From: Nitrosopumilus piranensis
Lineage (GTDB): Archaea > Thermoproteota > Nitrososphaeria > Nitrososphaerales > Nitrosopumilaceae
Length of the DNA: 64,000 bases
Direction: 5' to 3'
NCBI RefSeq assembly: GCF_000875775.1
Contig: NZ_CP010868.1
Coordinates: 558,001 to 622,000, forward strand
In this document: piece after piece, positions 18,013 through 26,888 of the stretch
How positions within the stretch are numbered: position 1 is the stretch's first letter
Layout: every line of letters starts with the position of its first letter
Program-made: the position numbers and the translations under genes
Notes under the pieces: model-generated
Databases searched by the model: none
Told to the model about the DNA's origin: nothing
The model's input: the letters and a program-made list of their open reading frames with translations, nothing else

Positions 18013-18408
18013 TTAAATATGAACTTCATCATGATTTTTTATGACTCTACTATTGGAAATTAAACTCGATGATCTAACAAAAACTGCCTTAACTGATTTA
18101 CAATCTTGTAAACACTGTTCTTCTATTCTTTCTGATCTAAATTTTCTTGTTCTCTTTGAAAAAATTGTTTTTATTAGTGGTAACAAAGCTGCTCTCCCTC
18201 CATATGCTGTTTTTTCATCAATAAACCAAAACATGTCTAGTGCAGATTTATCTAAAATTTTTTGTCGTATATCTTCACCTGTTTTCGTATAATGTCCAAT
18301 CATCCTAATTTTTCCTCTGGCAAAAAAATCCACAAATTTAGCAAATTTTACGCATAAATAACATTGATTATCAAAAACTACCATTGGAAAATTCTCTTTA
18401 ATTTTCAT
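18013..18408 (-). CDS. DCC-family thiol-disulfide oxidoreductase-like protein
   Basis: A 131-aa protein whose start, MVVFDNQCYLCVKFAKFV, has the C-x2-C active-site pattern of the DCC (DUF393) family, normally D-G-x-C-x-x-C. Downstream MFWFIDEKTAYGGRAALLPL fits the family's second motif. A Cys in RIEEQCLQDCKS is close to the C-terminus. Probably a cytosolic redox protein with unknown partner. Confidence 0.68.
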   Translation of the reverse strand: MKIKENFPMVVFDNQCYLCVKFAKFVDFFARGKIRMIGHYTKTGEDIRQKILDKSALDMFWFIDEKTAYGGRAALLPLIKTIFSKRTRKFRSERIEEQCLQDCKSVKAVFVRSSSLISNSRVIKNHDEVHI

Positions 18409-18449
18409 ATTATAATTACTCTGAAATTAACTAAAAATTTTTCCTAATT

Positions 18450-18761
18450 CTAAACATTGGTATTTTGCTTATGGTTTGGGAAGCATTCTCTACAATATAC
18501 AGGTCTGTCCTCTTTTGGTTTGAATGGAACTTGACATTCATTTCCACAATCGCCACATGTTGCTGTGTGCATTTCTCTTTGTCTGTTAAATCTTGATCTT
18601 CCACCAAACCTGTCTCCACTACGTCTTTCAGGTCTATGGTTTGGGAAGCATTCTCTACAATATACAGGTCTGTCCTCTTTTGGTTTGAATGGAACTTGAC
18701 ATTCATTTCCACAATCGCCACATGTTGCTGTGTGCATTTCTCTTTCTTCCCCAAAGGACAT
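18450..18761 (-). CDS. Duplicated C-x2-C-x17-C-x2-C zinc-ribbon protein
   Basis: A 103-aa protein made of two copies of a zinc ribbon. Each copy reads MHTATCGDCGNECQVPFKP and then RPVYCRECFPNH, with C-x2-C-x17-C-x2-C spacing, joined by an Arg/Gly-rich linker (RPERRSGDRFGGRSRF). This domain is common in thaumarchaea and near RNA helicase or cold-shock-type proteins, so RNA binding is plausible. The two copies are identical in DNA, so the duplication is recent. The alternative frame of the same DNA also stays open but has no protein-like features. Confidence 0.8.
   Translation of the reverse strand: MSFGEEREMHTATCGDCGNECQVPFKPKEDRPVYCRECFPNHRPERRSGDRFGGRSRFNRQREMHTATCGDCGNECQVPFKPKEDRPVYCRECFPNHKQNTNV
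18470..18745. repeat. Perfect 111-bp direct repeat (18470-18580 and 18635-18745)
   Basis: Two 111-bp blocks are identical base for base and separated by 54 bp, offset 165 bp. They encode the two zinc ribbons of the overlapping gene. The identity, including third codon positions, indicates very recent duplication or gene conversion, and unequal recombination could change copy number. Confidence 0.95.
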
Positions 18762-18930
18762 TTCTTACAAAATTTGTTAAATTCTGCTGTAATTAAACCA
18801 TTGTAAATTCTTTTGATTTTTTACTATATGGATCTCTTCATTTTTGATATTATGTGGTTTAATTGGAATTTTTTTAATGAATATGTTTTAGAAGTAGATT
18901 TTTATTAAATTTGAAGTCAAAACGAACGAT

Positions 18931-20598
18931 ATGGGGCTTAATTATTATCAAATAAAGAAAAATATTCTTAGAGCCCGAAAATTAGTAATTAAAGCCACTA
19001 ATGCCGCTGGTTCGGGTCATCCTGGAGGTTCCTTTTCAATGGCAGAAATTTTAGGCTGTTTATTTAACAAATATTTGAAATTCGATCCTAAAAACCCACA
19101 ATGGGAAGATCGAGATCGTTTGGTATTATCAAAAGGACATGCTGCCCCAGGACTATTCTCCAACATGGCAGTAGCTGGATATTTTCCAGAATCAGAACTT
19201 GAAACTTTGAGAAAATTTGGAAGTAAATTACAAGGACACCCAGATTTGAAGTGCCCTGGTGTTGAATTTTGTGGAGGCTCTTTGGGTACTGGTTTGTCAT
19301 ATTCTGTGGGAATTGCACTTGCAGGAAAAATTGATTCTAAGGATTATCACGTCTATACAATTATTGGAGATGGTGAGTCTGATGAAGGTCAAGTTTGGGA
19401 AGCTGCAATGACTGCAGCAAAATACAAAGTTGATAATCTTACTGCTTTTCTTGATAGGAATTTCATTCAACAGGATTCTTACACTGAAAAAATCATGCCT
19501 CTTGACAAAACACTAGAAAGTGATGACCTTTCTGAAATGTGGAAAGATGCTTCTAGATGGAAGACTGGTGACAAATGGAGATCATTTGGTTGGAATGTGA
19601 TTGAAATTGATGGACATCGAATTGAACAGATAGATTCAGCTATTGCTAAAGCTAATACAACAAAAGGTGTACCAACAATAATTATCTCAAGAACAATTAA
19701 AGGAAAATCTGTAGAACATATGGAAGACAATCCTGCATGGCATGGAAAAGCACCAGACTCTGATGTTGTACCAATCATTAATCTTGAATTAGATTCTCAG
19801 TTTATGATCGCACCCTCAATTATTGCAGGTGATATGACCAATCTTGAAAATGAAGTTAAAAGATGTGTTTCAGGCAGATCTGATTACATTCATTTGGATG
19901 TGATGGATGGACAATTTGTTCCAAACAAAACCTTTGATCATACTAAAATCAAAGAATTACGACCACTTACTGTAATTCCATTTGATTCTCATCTTATGAT
20001 TGATGATCCTGTAAAACATGTTAGGGATTACATTGATGCAGGTAGTGATGTCATTACTGTACATGCAGAAGTAACTGATGAATCTAGTTTTGGAGAAATC
20101 CATGATTTACTAAAACAAAATCAAGTAGGTGTAGGATTTGCAATAAATCCTGATACTGAATTACCTGAGTGGTCTTACAAATTCTTACCTTCACTTGATC
20201 AGCTTATTGTCATGTCTGTGATACCTGGAAAATCTGGTCAAAAATACATTGAAGAAACACATGCAAAAATGGTTAGATTAAATTCCATCCTAAAAGAACA
20301 TAGTTTTTCAGGCTATATTGAGGCTGATGGTGGAGTAAATCTTGAAAATATTGGCTCAGTTTTTGCAGATGGTGCTCGTGCATTTGTAGGTGGTGGTGCA
20401 ATTATTGGTCAACAAGATGTTCGTGTTGCAATTAGAGATTTTAGAAATGAGGTTTTGAAATCAAGAAGAGGAATTTTACTTGATAAAGCTAATGAGTTAG
20501 GTGGAACTGAATTAGTAAACAAATGGATTGGATTGCATGTTGTTGGAGAAAAACAAGAACAAATTAAAAAAATTGCAGGGGAGAAAGGGTATCTTTGA
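18931..20598 (+). CDS. Transketolase N-terminal half fused to ribulose-phosphate 3-epimerase
   Basis: Residues 1-285 are the thiamine-diphosphate half of split transketolase: SGHPGGSFSMAE, and GDGESDEGQVWEAAM followed by the metal-binding N in FLDRNF. From about residue 292 (MIAPSIIAGDM) an epimerase begins: HLDVMDGQFVPN and SHLM carry the metal His/Asp, and IEADGGV carries the second catalytic Asp. Its usual SVNPGFGGQ loop is MSVIPGKSGQKY here. About 50 unassigned residues follow at the end. No stop separates the parts; an internal ATG at 19804 could make epimerase alone. First gene of the pentose-phosphate operon. Confidence 0.9.
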   Translation: MGLNYYQIKKNILRARKLVIKATNAAGSGHPGGSFSMAEILGCLFNKYLKFDPKNPQWEDRDRLVLSKGHAAPGLFSNMAVAGYFPESELETLRKFGSKLQGHPDLKCPGVEFCGGSLGTGLSYSVGIALAGKIDSKDYHVYTIIGDGESDEGQVWEAAMTAAKYKVDNLTAFLDRNFIQQDSYTEKIMPLDKTLESDDLSEMWKDASRWKTGDKWRSFGWNVIEIDGHRIEQIDSAIAKANTTKGVPTIIISRTIKGKSVEHMEDNPAWHGKAPDSDVVPIINLELDSQFMIAPSIIAGDMTNLENEVKRCVSGRSDYIHLDVMDGQFVPNKTFDHTKIKELRPLTVIPFDSHLMIDDPVKHVRDYIDAGSDVITVHAEVTDESSFGEIHDLLKQNQVGVGFAINPDTELPEWSYKFLPSLDQLIVMSVIPGKSGQKYIEETHAKMVRLNSILKEHSFSGYIEADGGVNLENIGSVFADGARAFVGGGAIIGQQDVRVAIRDFRNEVLKSRRGILLDKANELGGTELVNKWIGLHVVGEKQEQIKKIAGEKGYL

Positions 20599-20609
20599 AT
20601 GAACCAATA

Positions 20610-21569
20610 ATGACTGACATGCGTTCCGAATACTCAAAATCTTTAATCCAGATTGGAAAAGAAAATCCCAATGTTGTTGTATTGGGCGCTGACACTACTG
20701 ATTCATTAAAAACATCTAGTTTTGGAAAAGAATTCCCAAATAGATTTTTCAATGTTGGGATTGCCGAAGCAAATCTTGTAACAACTTCTGCTGGATTAGC
20801 AGTATCTGGAAAAATACCCTTTGCAAGTACTTATGCCATATTTTTGCCAGGAAGAGCAGTTGATCAAATTAGAAATAATGTGGCTTATCCTTCACCTCCA
20901 GGAAAAAAAGGCCTTAATGTAAAATTCGTTGTTTCACATGGCGGTTTATCTGTTGGTCCTGATGGTGGTTCACATCAACAAATTGAAGATATTGCTATTA
21001 TGAGGGTAATTCCAAATTTTCGAGTTTTTATTCCTGCTGACACCATTGCAGTTTCTAAATTGACAATTTTAATGGCAAATGAGTATGGACCATTTTACAT
21101 GCGAATGGCAAGATCAAAGACTCCATTAGTACATTCAGATTCTCAGAACTTTGAAATTGGAAAAGGAATAACTTTGAGGGATGGCTCTGATTGCACAATT
21201 GCTGCATGTGGAATAACTGTGAGAATGGCATTAGAAGCTGCTGAAACACTTCAGCAAGAAGGGATTTCTTGTAGAGTCTTAGATATATTTTCCATTAAAC
21301 CAATAGATGATGCAATTTTAGAAAAGGCTGCTCGTGAAACTGGGTGTATTGTTACTGCTGAAGAACATAATATTATAGGCGGAATGGGTTCTGCTGTGGC
21401 TGAATCTGTTTCTGAATCTTATCCTGTACCCATCAAAAGAATTGGGGCTCAAGACATGTTTGGCGAATCTGCTCGTGATAACGAAATTCCTTTACTTTTA
21501 GAAAAACATGGAATAACATCTTTTAATATGGTAAAACAAGTCAAAGAAATTAGGAGCAAAAAACTATGA
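20610..21569 (+). CDS. Transketolase, C-terminal subunit
   Basis: This is the pyrimidine-binding and C-terminal half of split transketolase, partner of the preceding gene. FNVGIAEANLVTTSAGLA carries the Glu that activates ThDP, and SVGPDGGSHQQIEDIA follows. I chose ATG 20610 (MTDMRSEYSKS); a TTG at 20595 overlapping the upstream stop is the alternative. Length about 319 aa is normal. Its end overlaps the transaldolase start by 4 bp (ATGA). Confidence 0.93.
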   Translation: MTDMRSEYSKSLIQIGKENPNVVVLGADTTDSLKTSSFGKEFPNRFFNVGIAEANLVTTSAGLAVSGKIPFASTYAIFLPGRAVDQIRNNVAYPSPPGKKGLNVKFVVSHGGLSVGPDGGSHQQIEDIAIMRVIPNFRVFIPADTIAVSKLTILMANEYGPFYMRMARSKTPLVHSDSQNFEIGKGITLRDGSDCTIAACGITVRMALEAAETLQQEGISCRVLDIFSIKPIDDAILEKAARETGCIVTAEEHNIIGGMGSAVAESVSESYPVPIKRIGAQDMFGESARDNEIPLLLEKHGITSFNMVKQVKEIRSKKL

Positions 21570-22231
21570 AAATTTTTCTTGATACTGCCAATTTAGAATC
21601 CATACGAAAATTTAATGACATGGGATTGCTTGACGGAATTACTACAAATCCATCTCTTATGTCAAAAGAGAGTGGCAATCCAAAAGATTCTATGGCAGAA
21701 ATTACAAAAATCATCAAGGGTGATGTTAGTTTAGAAGTTGTTAGCACTGAGTTTTCTGGAATGTTAGAAGAAGGAAAGCGATTACGTGAATATGGAGAAA
21801 ATGTTGTTGTAAAAGTTCCTATGACTCCTGATGGACTAAAAGCATGCAAATCACTTTCATCTGAAGGAATTCCTGTAAATGTAACGCTGGTGTTCTCTCC
21901 AAACCAAGCTTTACTTGCTGCAAAATCAGGTGCAAAATATGTCAGTCCATTTATTGGACGATTAGATGATATTGGTCAAGATGGAATGCATTTAATTAAA
22001 GAAATAAAAGAAATTTTTTCAAATTATAATTTTGGAACTAAAATTTTAGTTGCAAGTGTACGCCATCCAATGCATGTAATAGAAGCTGCAAAAATTGGAG
22101 CTGATGTGGTCACTTTACCCCCTGGAGTGTTAGATAAGATGCTTCAACACCCATTGACTAAAATTGGTTTAGAAAATTTTCTTAAAGACTGGGAAAAAGT
22201 CAAAGCTGAAAATCCTGATGTCAAAATCTGA
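21566..22231 (+). CDS. tal: Transaldolase (TalC/FSA-like)
   Basis: This class I aldolase exchanges dihydroxyacetone units in the non-oxidative pentose phosphate pathway. MKIFLDTANLESIRK, GITTNPSLMSKES and the Schiff-base lysine in VVVKVPMT mark the small TalC/fructose-6-phosphate aldolase type; 221 aa fits. Third gene of the operon, overlapping the transketolase stop. Together the three genes interconvert C3-C7 sugars to supply ribose phosphate. Confidence 0.95.
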   Translation: MKIFLDTANLESIRKFNDMGLLDGITTNPSLMSKESGNPKDSMAEITKIIKGDVSLEVVSTEFSGMLEEGKRLREYGENVVVKVPMTPDGLKACKSLSSEGIPVNVTLVFSPNQALLAAKSGAKYVSPFIGRLDDIGQDGMHLIKEIKEIFSNYNFGTKILVASVRHPMHVIEAAKIGADVVTLPPGVLDKMLQHPLTKIGLENFLKDWEKVKAENPDVKI

Positions 22232-22276
22232 CATTATTGTTCAATGTAAAATCATAAAAATGAAATTTTGAGGAAT

Positions 22277-22555
22277 TTATGATGTACCTTTGTTTTTACT
22301 CTTTCTAGAACCTGTTCCTCTACCTGTGACTCTAGTCATTCCTTCTGTTGATGGTCTAGCTTTTGGTTCTGGCATATCCCCAAGTTTTCTAGAACCTGTT
22401 CCTCTACCAGTATGTACCATTCTGTTTGCAGCAGCTTTTTTCCTTGCTTCTTGAATTTTTCTAAATTCATCTCCTGACCATTTTTTAGGGTCGTCATCTA
22501 CTTCAATAGTTCCTGTTCCCCTTCCAGTTCGTATTTTTATTTTGCCCATAAACAT
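22277..22555 (-). CDS. Small basic protein with GRGTG repeats
   Basis: A 92-aa, very basic, low-complexity protein. RTGRGTG, HTGRGTGSRK and VTGRGTGSRK occur at the start, middle and end, separated by charged helices (KKWSGDEFRKIQEARKKAA). The pattern suggests nucleic-acid binding through short Arg-Gly tracts, but no known domain is recognised. Two starts are possible, ATG 22555 or ATG 22549. Confidence 0.6.
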   Translation of the reverse strand: MFMGKIKIRTGRGTGTIEVDDDPKKWSGDEFRKIQEARKKAAANRMVHTGRGTGSRKLGDMPEPKARPSTEGMTRVTGRGTGSRKSKNKGTS

Positions 22556-22703
22556 AGTGGCATTATCTGGTATTTATCTAATCTGATTTTTATCAATCAA
22601 CAACAAATTCTATGAAATTTTTTAAATTCATATTAAAACTCTATTCTTTTGGAATCAAATATTAGAGTCAAACTCTCTGTTTTTTTAAACCCTTGGTGAT
22701 TTT

Positions 22704-23489
22704 ATGAAAAGAATTCTTTATGTTGTTCTCCCAATTTTTGCATTTGTTTTAATTTTTACAAATGCCTTTTTTGGTCATCTAATTTTTGGATTACCTTATG
22801 AACAAGATATTAACAAATATTCAATTTATGTACATCTTCAAGAGGAATGGAATAGTTATCCTGGAAATATTTTATTTGATATAACAAATGTTTGGTCGAA
22901 TTCAAATTCTGATCAAAATGTGTATTCTACAGATCCTTCTGATATTACTTCTTTAATTAACTATAATTCTAATCAACTACAATCTCAAAATGGAAAATCT
23001 TACGTGGAATTAAAACATGAATTCAGTAACTGTGAATCAAGTTGGAAACCTATGTTGTATAGATTAGCAATTGATTCTCTTCGTAATAAAATCGAATTTG
23101 TAAAAGGTGCTCAATTAAATGATGATCCGTATATCACAATTTTACCAAATATGGGTATTGAAAAGCAGACTGCGTCTGAATCATATGTCCAGTTTATACC
23201 AATTTGTACTTCTCACGAATCTACTTCCTATGAATTCTCTGTTTCAATAAATGATAAAAATTCATGGTTTGATGTTTATTTTGTAAATTCAGAAAAACAG
23301 TTAGAACATTATCTAAATTCTGAAACATTTCATTATTATTCTGGTGATGAATGTTCTGCCCAGAATTATCAGAGTTTTAGTGGAGAATGTAATAATGTGG
23401 GAAATAATTCTGGTCTTCTAATAATAATCCCTGACAATTTAGAGCAGTCATTAACTAAGGTTAAAGTAAACCTGCATGAAAAATTGTAG
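22704..23489 (+). CDS. Secreted or membrane-anchored protein of unknown function
   Basis: A 261-aa protein with one N-terminal hydrophobic segment (MKRILYVVLPIFAFVLIF) and an otherwise polar, Asn/Ser-rich domain outside the cell. Four Cys are spread as NCESSW, PICTSH, DECSAQ and GECNNV, possibly two disulfides. No family is recognised. It converges on corA. Confidence 0.6.
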   Translation: MKRILYVVLPIFAFVLIFTNAFFGHLIFGLPYEQDINKYSIYVHLQEEWNSYPGNILFDITNVWSNSNSDQNVYSTDPSDITSLINYNSNQLQSQNGKSYVELKHEFSNCESSWKPMLYRLAIDSLRNKIEFVKGAQLNDDPYITILPNMGIEKQTASESYVQFIPICTSHESTSYEFSVSINDKNSWFDVYFVNSEKQLEHYLNSETFHYYSGDECSAQNYQSFSGECNNVGNNSGLLIIIPDNLEQSLTKVKVNLHEKL

Positions 23490-23498
23490 GTTATTGTT

Positions 23499-24521
23499 TT
23501 AGTTATTGATCCAGCCTAATTTTTTGAAATATGTAAACATCAAAATTGCTGGAATTGCTGATGCAAGAATTACAATTATGAAAGTTGTAAATGGTCCTAA
23601 GAACATTAGATTATCTCCAACCCCTCCTGGTAAATTTACATTCATTCCATAAAATGTTCCGATAACTGTTGCAGGAATTGCTAGTGTAAATATGATGGTT
23701 AAAACTGCAAGTACTTTGTTTGTTTTTTCTGTACTTAATACAAAATCAGTATCTTTGTAAATCTCCATTGTTTCTCTTGATTCTTCTAGTGTTTCAATTA
23801 CTTTGTCAATGTGATCAATTACATCATCAAAGTATAATGAAAGATTCTCTTCGTCTCTTTCAGAAAACCTTTTTACATTTTTTGTAATCTCTAAAACAAA
23901 TTTCTTTAGGGGGTTAGCTATTCTTCTTAGTCTGTTAATCTCTCTCCTAAGTAACGCAATACTTCTTGCTACTGGTTTTGTTTCATCAAACACCCTGTCT
24001 TCAATTTCATCTAAATTAGCAATAATCTTTCTAGAGGTGTGTAAAAGATCATCTACTAACACATCTATAATTTCATGAAGTAATAGCCCTGAAGATTTTT
24101 GTAATATTTTGTTTTTTCTTTGTTCATCTGAATTTGATTTACAAATATCTACTAATTCCACAAGTGGTTTGAGATCTCCCTGATGAATTGTTACTAGAAA
24201 ATCCTTTCCTACAAATATTGATAATTGACTATTTTTTGAAATTCCTACTTTTTGGCTAAGTGGTGGAAAATGAAGAATTACGAAGAAATGGTCATCATAA
24301 CTATCTAATTTTGGGAGTTCAAATTTAGTCATACAGTCTTCAATGTTTAGAGCATTGAAATTGTATTTTGCAGCTAGTTCTTCCACATCATTTCGATCTG
24401 GATTCTGTAAGTCAGTCCATACAAATTTCTCTGCTTGTATGGTCTCAGTTTTTTTCTTGATAGAACTCTCTATGGATTTTCTACCTGAGCGTAATCGATT
24501 TGAGATGAATCCCTTTCTCAT
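23499..24521 (-). CDS. corA: CorA-type Mg2+/Co2+ channel
   Basis: CorA is a pentameric divalent-cation channel. The signature YGMNVNLPG follows the first of two C-terminal helices (IIFTLAIPATVIGTF; the second is TTFIIVILASAIPAILMF), and the C-terminus is basic. The long N-terminal cytoplasmic funnel of about 270 residues includes the coiled stalk helix. 340 aa is normal. Confidence 0.95.
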   Translation of the reverse strand: MRKGFISNRLRSGRKSIESSIKKKTETIQAEKFVWTDLQNPDRNDVEELAAKYNFNALNIEDCMTKFELPKLDSYDDHFFVILHFPPLSQKVGISKNSQLSIFVGKDFLVTIHQGDLKPLVELVDICKSNSDEQRKNKILQKSSGLLLHEIIDVLVDDLLHTSRKIIANLDEIEDRVFDETKPVARSIALLRREINRLRRIANPLKKFVLEITKNVKRFSERDEENLSLYFDDVIDHIDKVIETLEESRETMEIYKDTDFVLSTEKTNKVLAVLTIIFTLAIPATVIGTFYGMNVNLPGGVGDNLMFLGPFTTFIIVILASAIPAILMFTYFKKLGWINN

Positions 24522-24627
24522 GTCGAAAAATAACCTGATACAACAAATTTAAAGCGATCGTTATCAGTTTGTATGAAATCTCTAATTACCCTGAAATTGA
24601 AAATTATACTAAAATTTTAGGCTCCAT

Positions 24628-24707
24628 TACTTGTATGGAAGTAAATACATTCCACCGTAATATGTTAGTCCGATTGTAATGGCCATTGCAATCCACCAAA
24701 ATCTCAT
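24628..24707 (-). CDS. Possible 26-aa membrane microprotein (ends approximate)
   Basis: Minus-strand reading gives MRFWWIAMAITIGLTY and then YGGMYLLPYK, a single hydrophobic helix with an aromatic start. The start codon is at 24705-24707. I am not certain of one base near 24660; if it differs, the frame runs to a stop at 24618 instead. No function is known. Confidence 0.35.
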
Positions 24708-24800
24708 AATAGAAATTTCATATGGTTAATAATAAATCTACAGTCTGATTTTCATAAAAAATCAAAGATTATTACTGGATACTCTTTTTTTCTAATTTGT

Positions 24801-24873
24801 GGCCTTCGTAGTACAGTGGTTAGTATAGAGGATTGTGGATCCTCGGACAGGAGTTCGATTCCCCTCGAGGGCC
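24801..24873 (+). tRNA. tRNA-His (GUG)
   Basis: Acceptor stem GCCTTCG/CGAGGGC, anticodon stem GAGGA/TCCTC with loop TTGTGGA (anticodon GUG), discriminator C73 and an encoded G-1 (24801), all hallmarks of tRNA-His. No intron. It marks the left end of the accessory region. Confidence 0.95.
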
Positions 24874-25171
24874 CTTACAACTTAGTTTAATACCCCAACA
24901 CGGGTAACATTTGGCTATGTTGTCAGGCAGATACGAAAACGATACAGGTAGAGATGATTTAGATAATCTGTCTCTATTCTGATTTTTTATTAAAAATATA
25001 ATCATAGGGATTTGAATCAATTAGGCATTCCCCATGTGGGTTTTAGTAGTTGGTTTGCACGTCAAATACTGTTTACCGAGTATTGGTTAATGAGAAATAA
25101 TTTTTGAAAGATTCAACTTCATGGAGATTCAACCACTATGTGGATAAAAATAGACGTAGATAGGCGTTAAA
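24874..25171. other. Non-coding stretch with repeat copies
   Basis: About 300 bp without a convincing gene. It contains a 37-bp repeat copy at 25050-25086 (see 29771-29807) and, just before it, a copy of the TTTGAA-type element at 25007-25040. A 21-codon ORF near 24917 is too weak to call. Confidence 0.5.
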
Positions 25172-25330
25172 TCAATCCCAAATGTATTTAGTTTTTCTCA
25201 TTTTTTCAGTGATAGGTCGTTTTCCATTCCGAAACAAATCGGTTGCCTCTTGTTTTGTTATGACTCTCTTGTGAACCAACAAATGTAACAAGGCAATCAT
25301 GCGATTATCTTCTTCTCCAGGATATGGCAT
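25172..25330 (-). CDS. 52-aa protein in the ZnuA1 operon
   Basis: The minus-strand frame reads MPYPGEEDNRMIALLHLL, then VHKRVITKQEATDLFRNG, ending KTKYIWD. Its ATG overlaps the stop of the upstream 80-aa gene by one base (TAATG), so it is very likely translated with it. The central part looks helical, like half of a helix-turn-helix; no family is recognised. Confidence 0.55.
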   Translation of the reverse strand: MPYPGEEDNRMIALLHLLVHKRVITKQEATDLFRNGKRPITEKMRKTKYIWD

Positions 25331-25572
25331 TATGCAACTGCAGTCCTTTTTGTCAATGCTTTTTCTGGTTCTATGTGTATCTCTTGTCCTTTGTCTCCAG
25401 ATCTAAAAGAAATTCTTGCTCCTTTCTCAAAATGATACGTTTCCAGATGCGTATGACATTGAAATACAAAAACTTGAGCTTGAGGTTTGATTGCAAGCCA
25501 TGTTAGGTGATTGTTAATTACTCCTAAAATTTTCCAGTCTTTAGGATTTGGAATATGAGTGGTCAAGAGCAC
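25330..25572 (-). CDS. 80-aa protein coupled to ZnuA1
   Basis: It starts at GTG 25572, overlapping the end of the zinc-binding protein gene by 10 bp. The product is soluble, with a His cluster in CHTHLETYHFEKGA that might bind metal and a polar C-terminus. Function unknown; operon position suggests a role in metal handling. Confidence 0.55.
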   Translation of the reverse strand: MLLTTHIPNPKDWKILGVINNHLTWLAIKPQAQVFVFQCHTHLETYHFEKGARISFRSGDKGQEIHIEPEKALTKRTAVA

Positions 25573-26816
25573 TCTAATGCTATTTTCAGATTATCCATGT
25601 TTGCTTTCATTTTTTCAAAGTATGTCGTGTCGAGACTATCTTGTTTTGAAAGAGACTCTAATGGACTAAACAATAGAATATCGCCACCTAATTCAGAGGC
25701 TAATCTTTCAGCTAGTTTTGCATTTCTGTTTTCTTCTGTAAAGAAATACTTGATGTCGTTGTCTTCAGCAAAATGAATGAGTTCTTCAATATCCTTTGCA
25801 GTTACAGGAGTTTCAGGGCTGAACTCCTGTATTACTGCAAGGGTGTGAAGGTTGTATCTCTCTGCAAAATACGAGAATGCATTATGAAATGGTACAAACG
25901 TGTCCTTTTTGCAGGAAGACAATTCTGTTCTTATTTCTTGATCCAGTGTGTCTAATTGGTCAGAATAAGCTTTAGCATTGCTAAAATATATTTCTGAATT
26001 ATCAGGATCAGATTCAGCCATGTGGAAAGCGATGTTCATTACCTGTTTTTTTGCCAATAACGGATCAAGCCAAATGTGTGGATCATAAACATGATCCAAC
26101 TCTAATTCTTCATCATGTGTATCTTCATGTTTTTCATCATGAATGTCTTTGCCAGAAACTAGATGATGTATTTCTTCTATTCCTTCCGGACCTTCAATGT
26201 GTCCTTCTTTGATTTCATGTAATAGTATCTCAATATCTTCAAGAATGTTTGACCCATGTTCGTGTCCGTCTCCTTCATGTTCATAGAGTATTTGTTCGAT
26301 AGATTTGATTGTCTGTGATTCATTAATGTGACCATGTTCAAATTCTTCAATTATGTGTGTAATTTCTTCTAAGAATTCTTCAGTATGCTCATCATGTTCT
26401 TCATCTGTACTATGAGTACCATGATCATGTTCTTCTCCTTCTAGAAGAGTAATTCCTTCAGAAGAATCAACTAGTACAAGATGTGAAAAGTCAGATACGG
26501 ATTTGATTTCATCAATAAATGGTTCAAAATCAGCACCATTGTAAACTAGCATATCTGCTTTAGTCAAATCAACAATTGTTTTTGGCCCTAACTCAAATGC
26601 GTGAGGATCACCATTTGATGGGATAAGTGTTCTAACCTCTGCTGCATCTCCAGCAACATTTTGAGTGAATTGTTGTAATGGGTAAAATGTAGTGTATACC
26701 AAGAATTTTTCTTCTGTTGGAATTACTTTATCTTCAGATGATGCAAACACTGCAATCAGAGAAATCAAAGTAGCAGCAATTATTGCTCCAATTATTGGGA
26801 TTTTTGAATTTTTCAT
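25563..26816 (-). CDS. znuA: ZnuA/TroA-type metal-binding lipoprotein-like protein, very His/Glu-rich
   Basis: This solute-binding protein of metal ABC importers is anchored by an N-terminal hydrophobic segment (PIIGAIIAATLISLIAVF). Metal-ligand regions are GDPHAFELGPKT, VYDPHIWLDPLL and VPFHNAFSYFAERY. Between the first two lies a loop of about 120 residues (130-245) crowded with His, Asp and Glu, much longer than in most ZnuA. 417 aa. No permease or ATPase gene is adjacent, so it may serve the transporter at 54412-57251 or act as a zinc trap. A palindrome lies upstream (26889-26919). Confidence 0.9.
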   Translation of the reverse strand: MKNSKIPIIGAIIAATLISLIAVFASSEDKVIPTEEKFLVYTTFYPLQQFTQNVAGDAAEVRTLIPSNGDPHAFELGPKTIVDLTKADMLVYNGADFEPFIDEIKSVSDFSHLVLVDSSEGITLLEGEEHDHGTHSTDEEHDEHTEEFLEEITHIIEEFEHGHINESQTIKSIEQILYEHEGDGHEHGSNILEDIEILLHEIKEGHIEGPEGIEEIHHLVSGKDIHDEKHEDTHDEELELDHVYDPHIWLDPLLAKKQVMNIAFHMAESDPDNSEIYFSNAKAYSDQLDTLDQEIRTELSSCKKDTFVPFHNAFSYFAERYNLHTLAVIQEFSPETPVTAKDIEELIHFAEDNDIKYFFTEENRNAKLAERLASELGGDILLFSPLESLSKQDSLDTTYFEKMKANMDNLKIALECS

Positions 26817-26888
26817 GCCTGCATTTTTCTAATGTTATTAATAAATCTGTAAATTTTTAATAACTCCGTATATACAAAAAGAAAAAAA

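Noticed and set aside
18431-18754. A second open frame (107 codons) over the duplicated zinc-ribbon gene
   Set aside because: It is open only because the other frame is duplicated; it lacks the zinc motif and has no protein-like pattern.
24917-24982. 21-codon frame after tRNA-His
   Set aside because: Too short, no motif, no ribosome binding site, and near repeat sequence.
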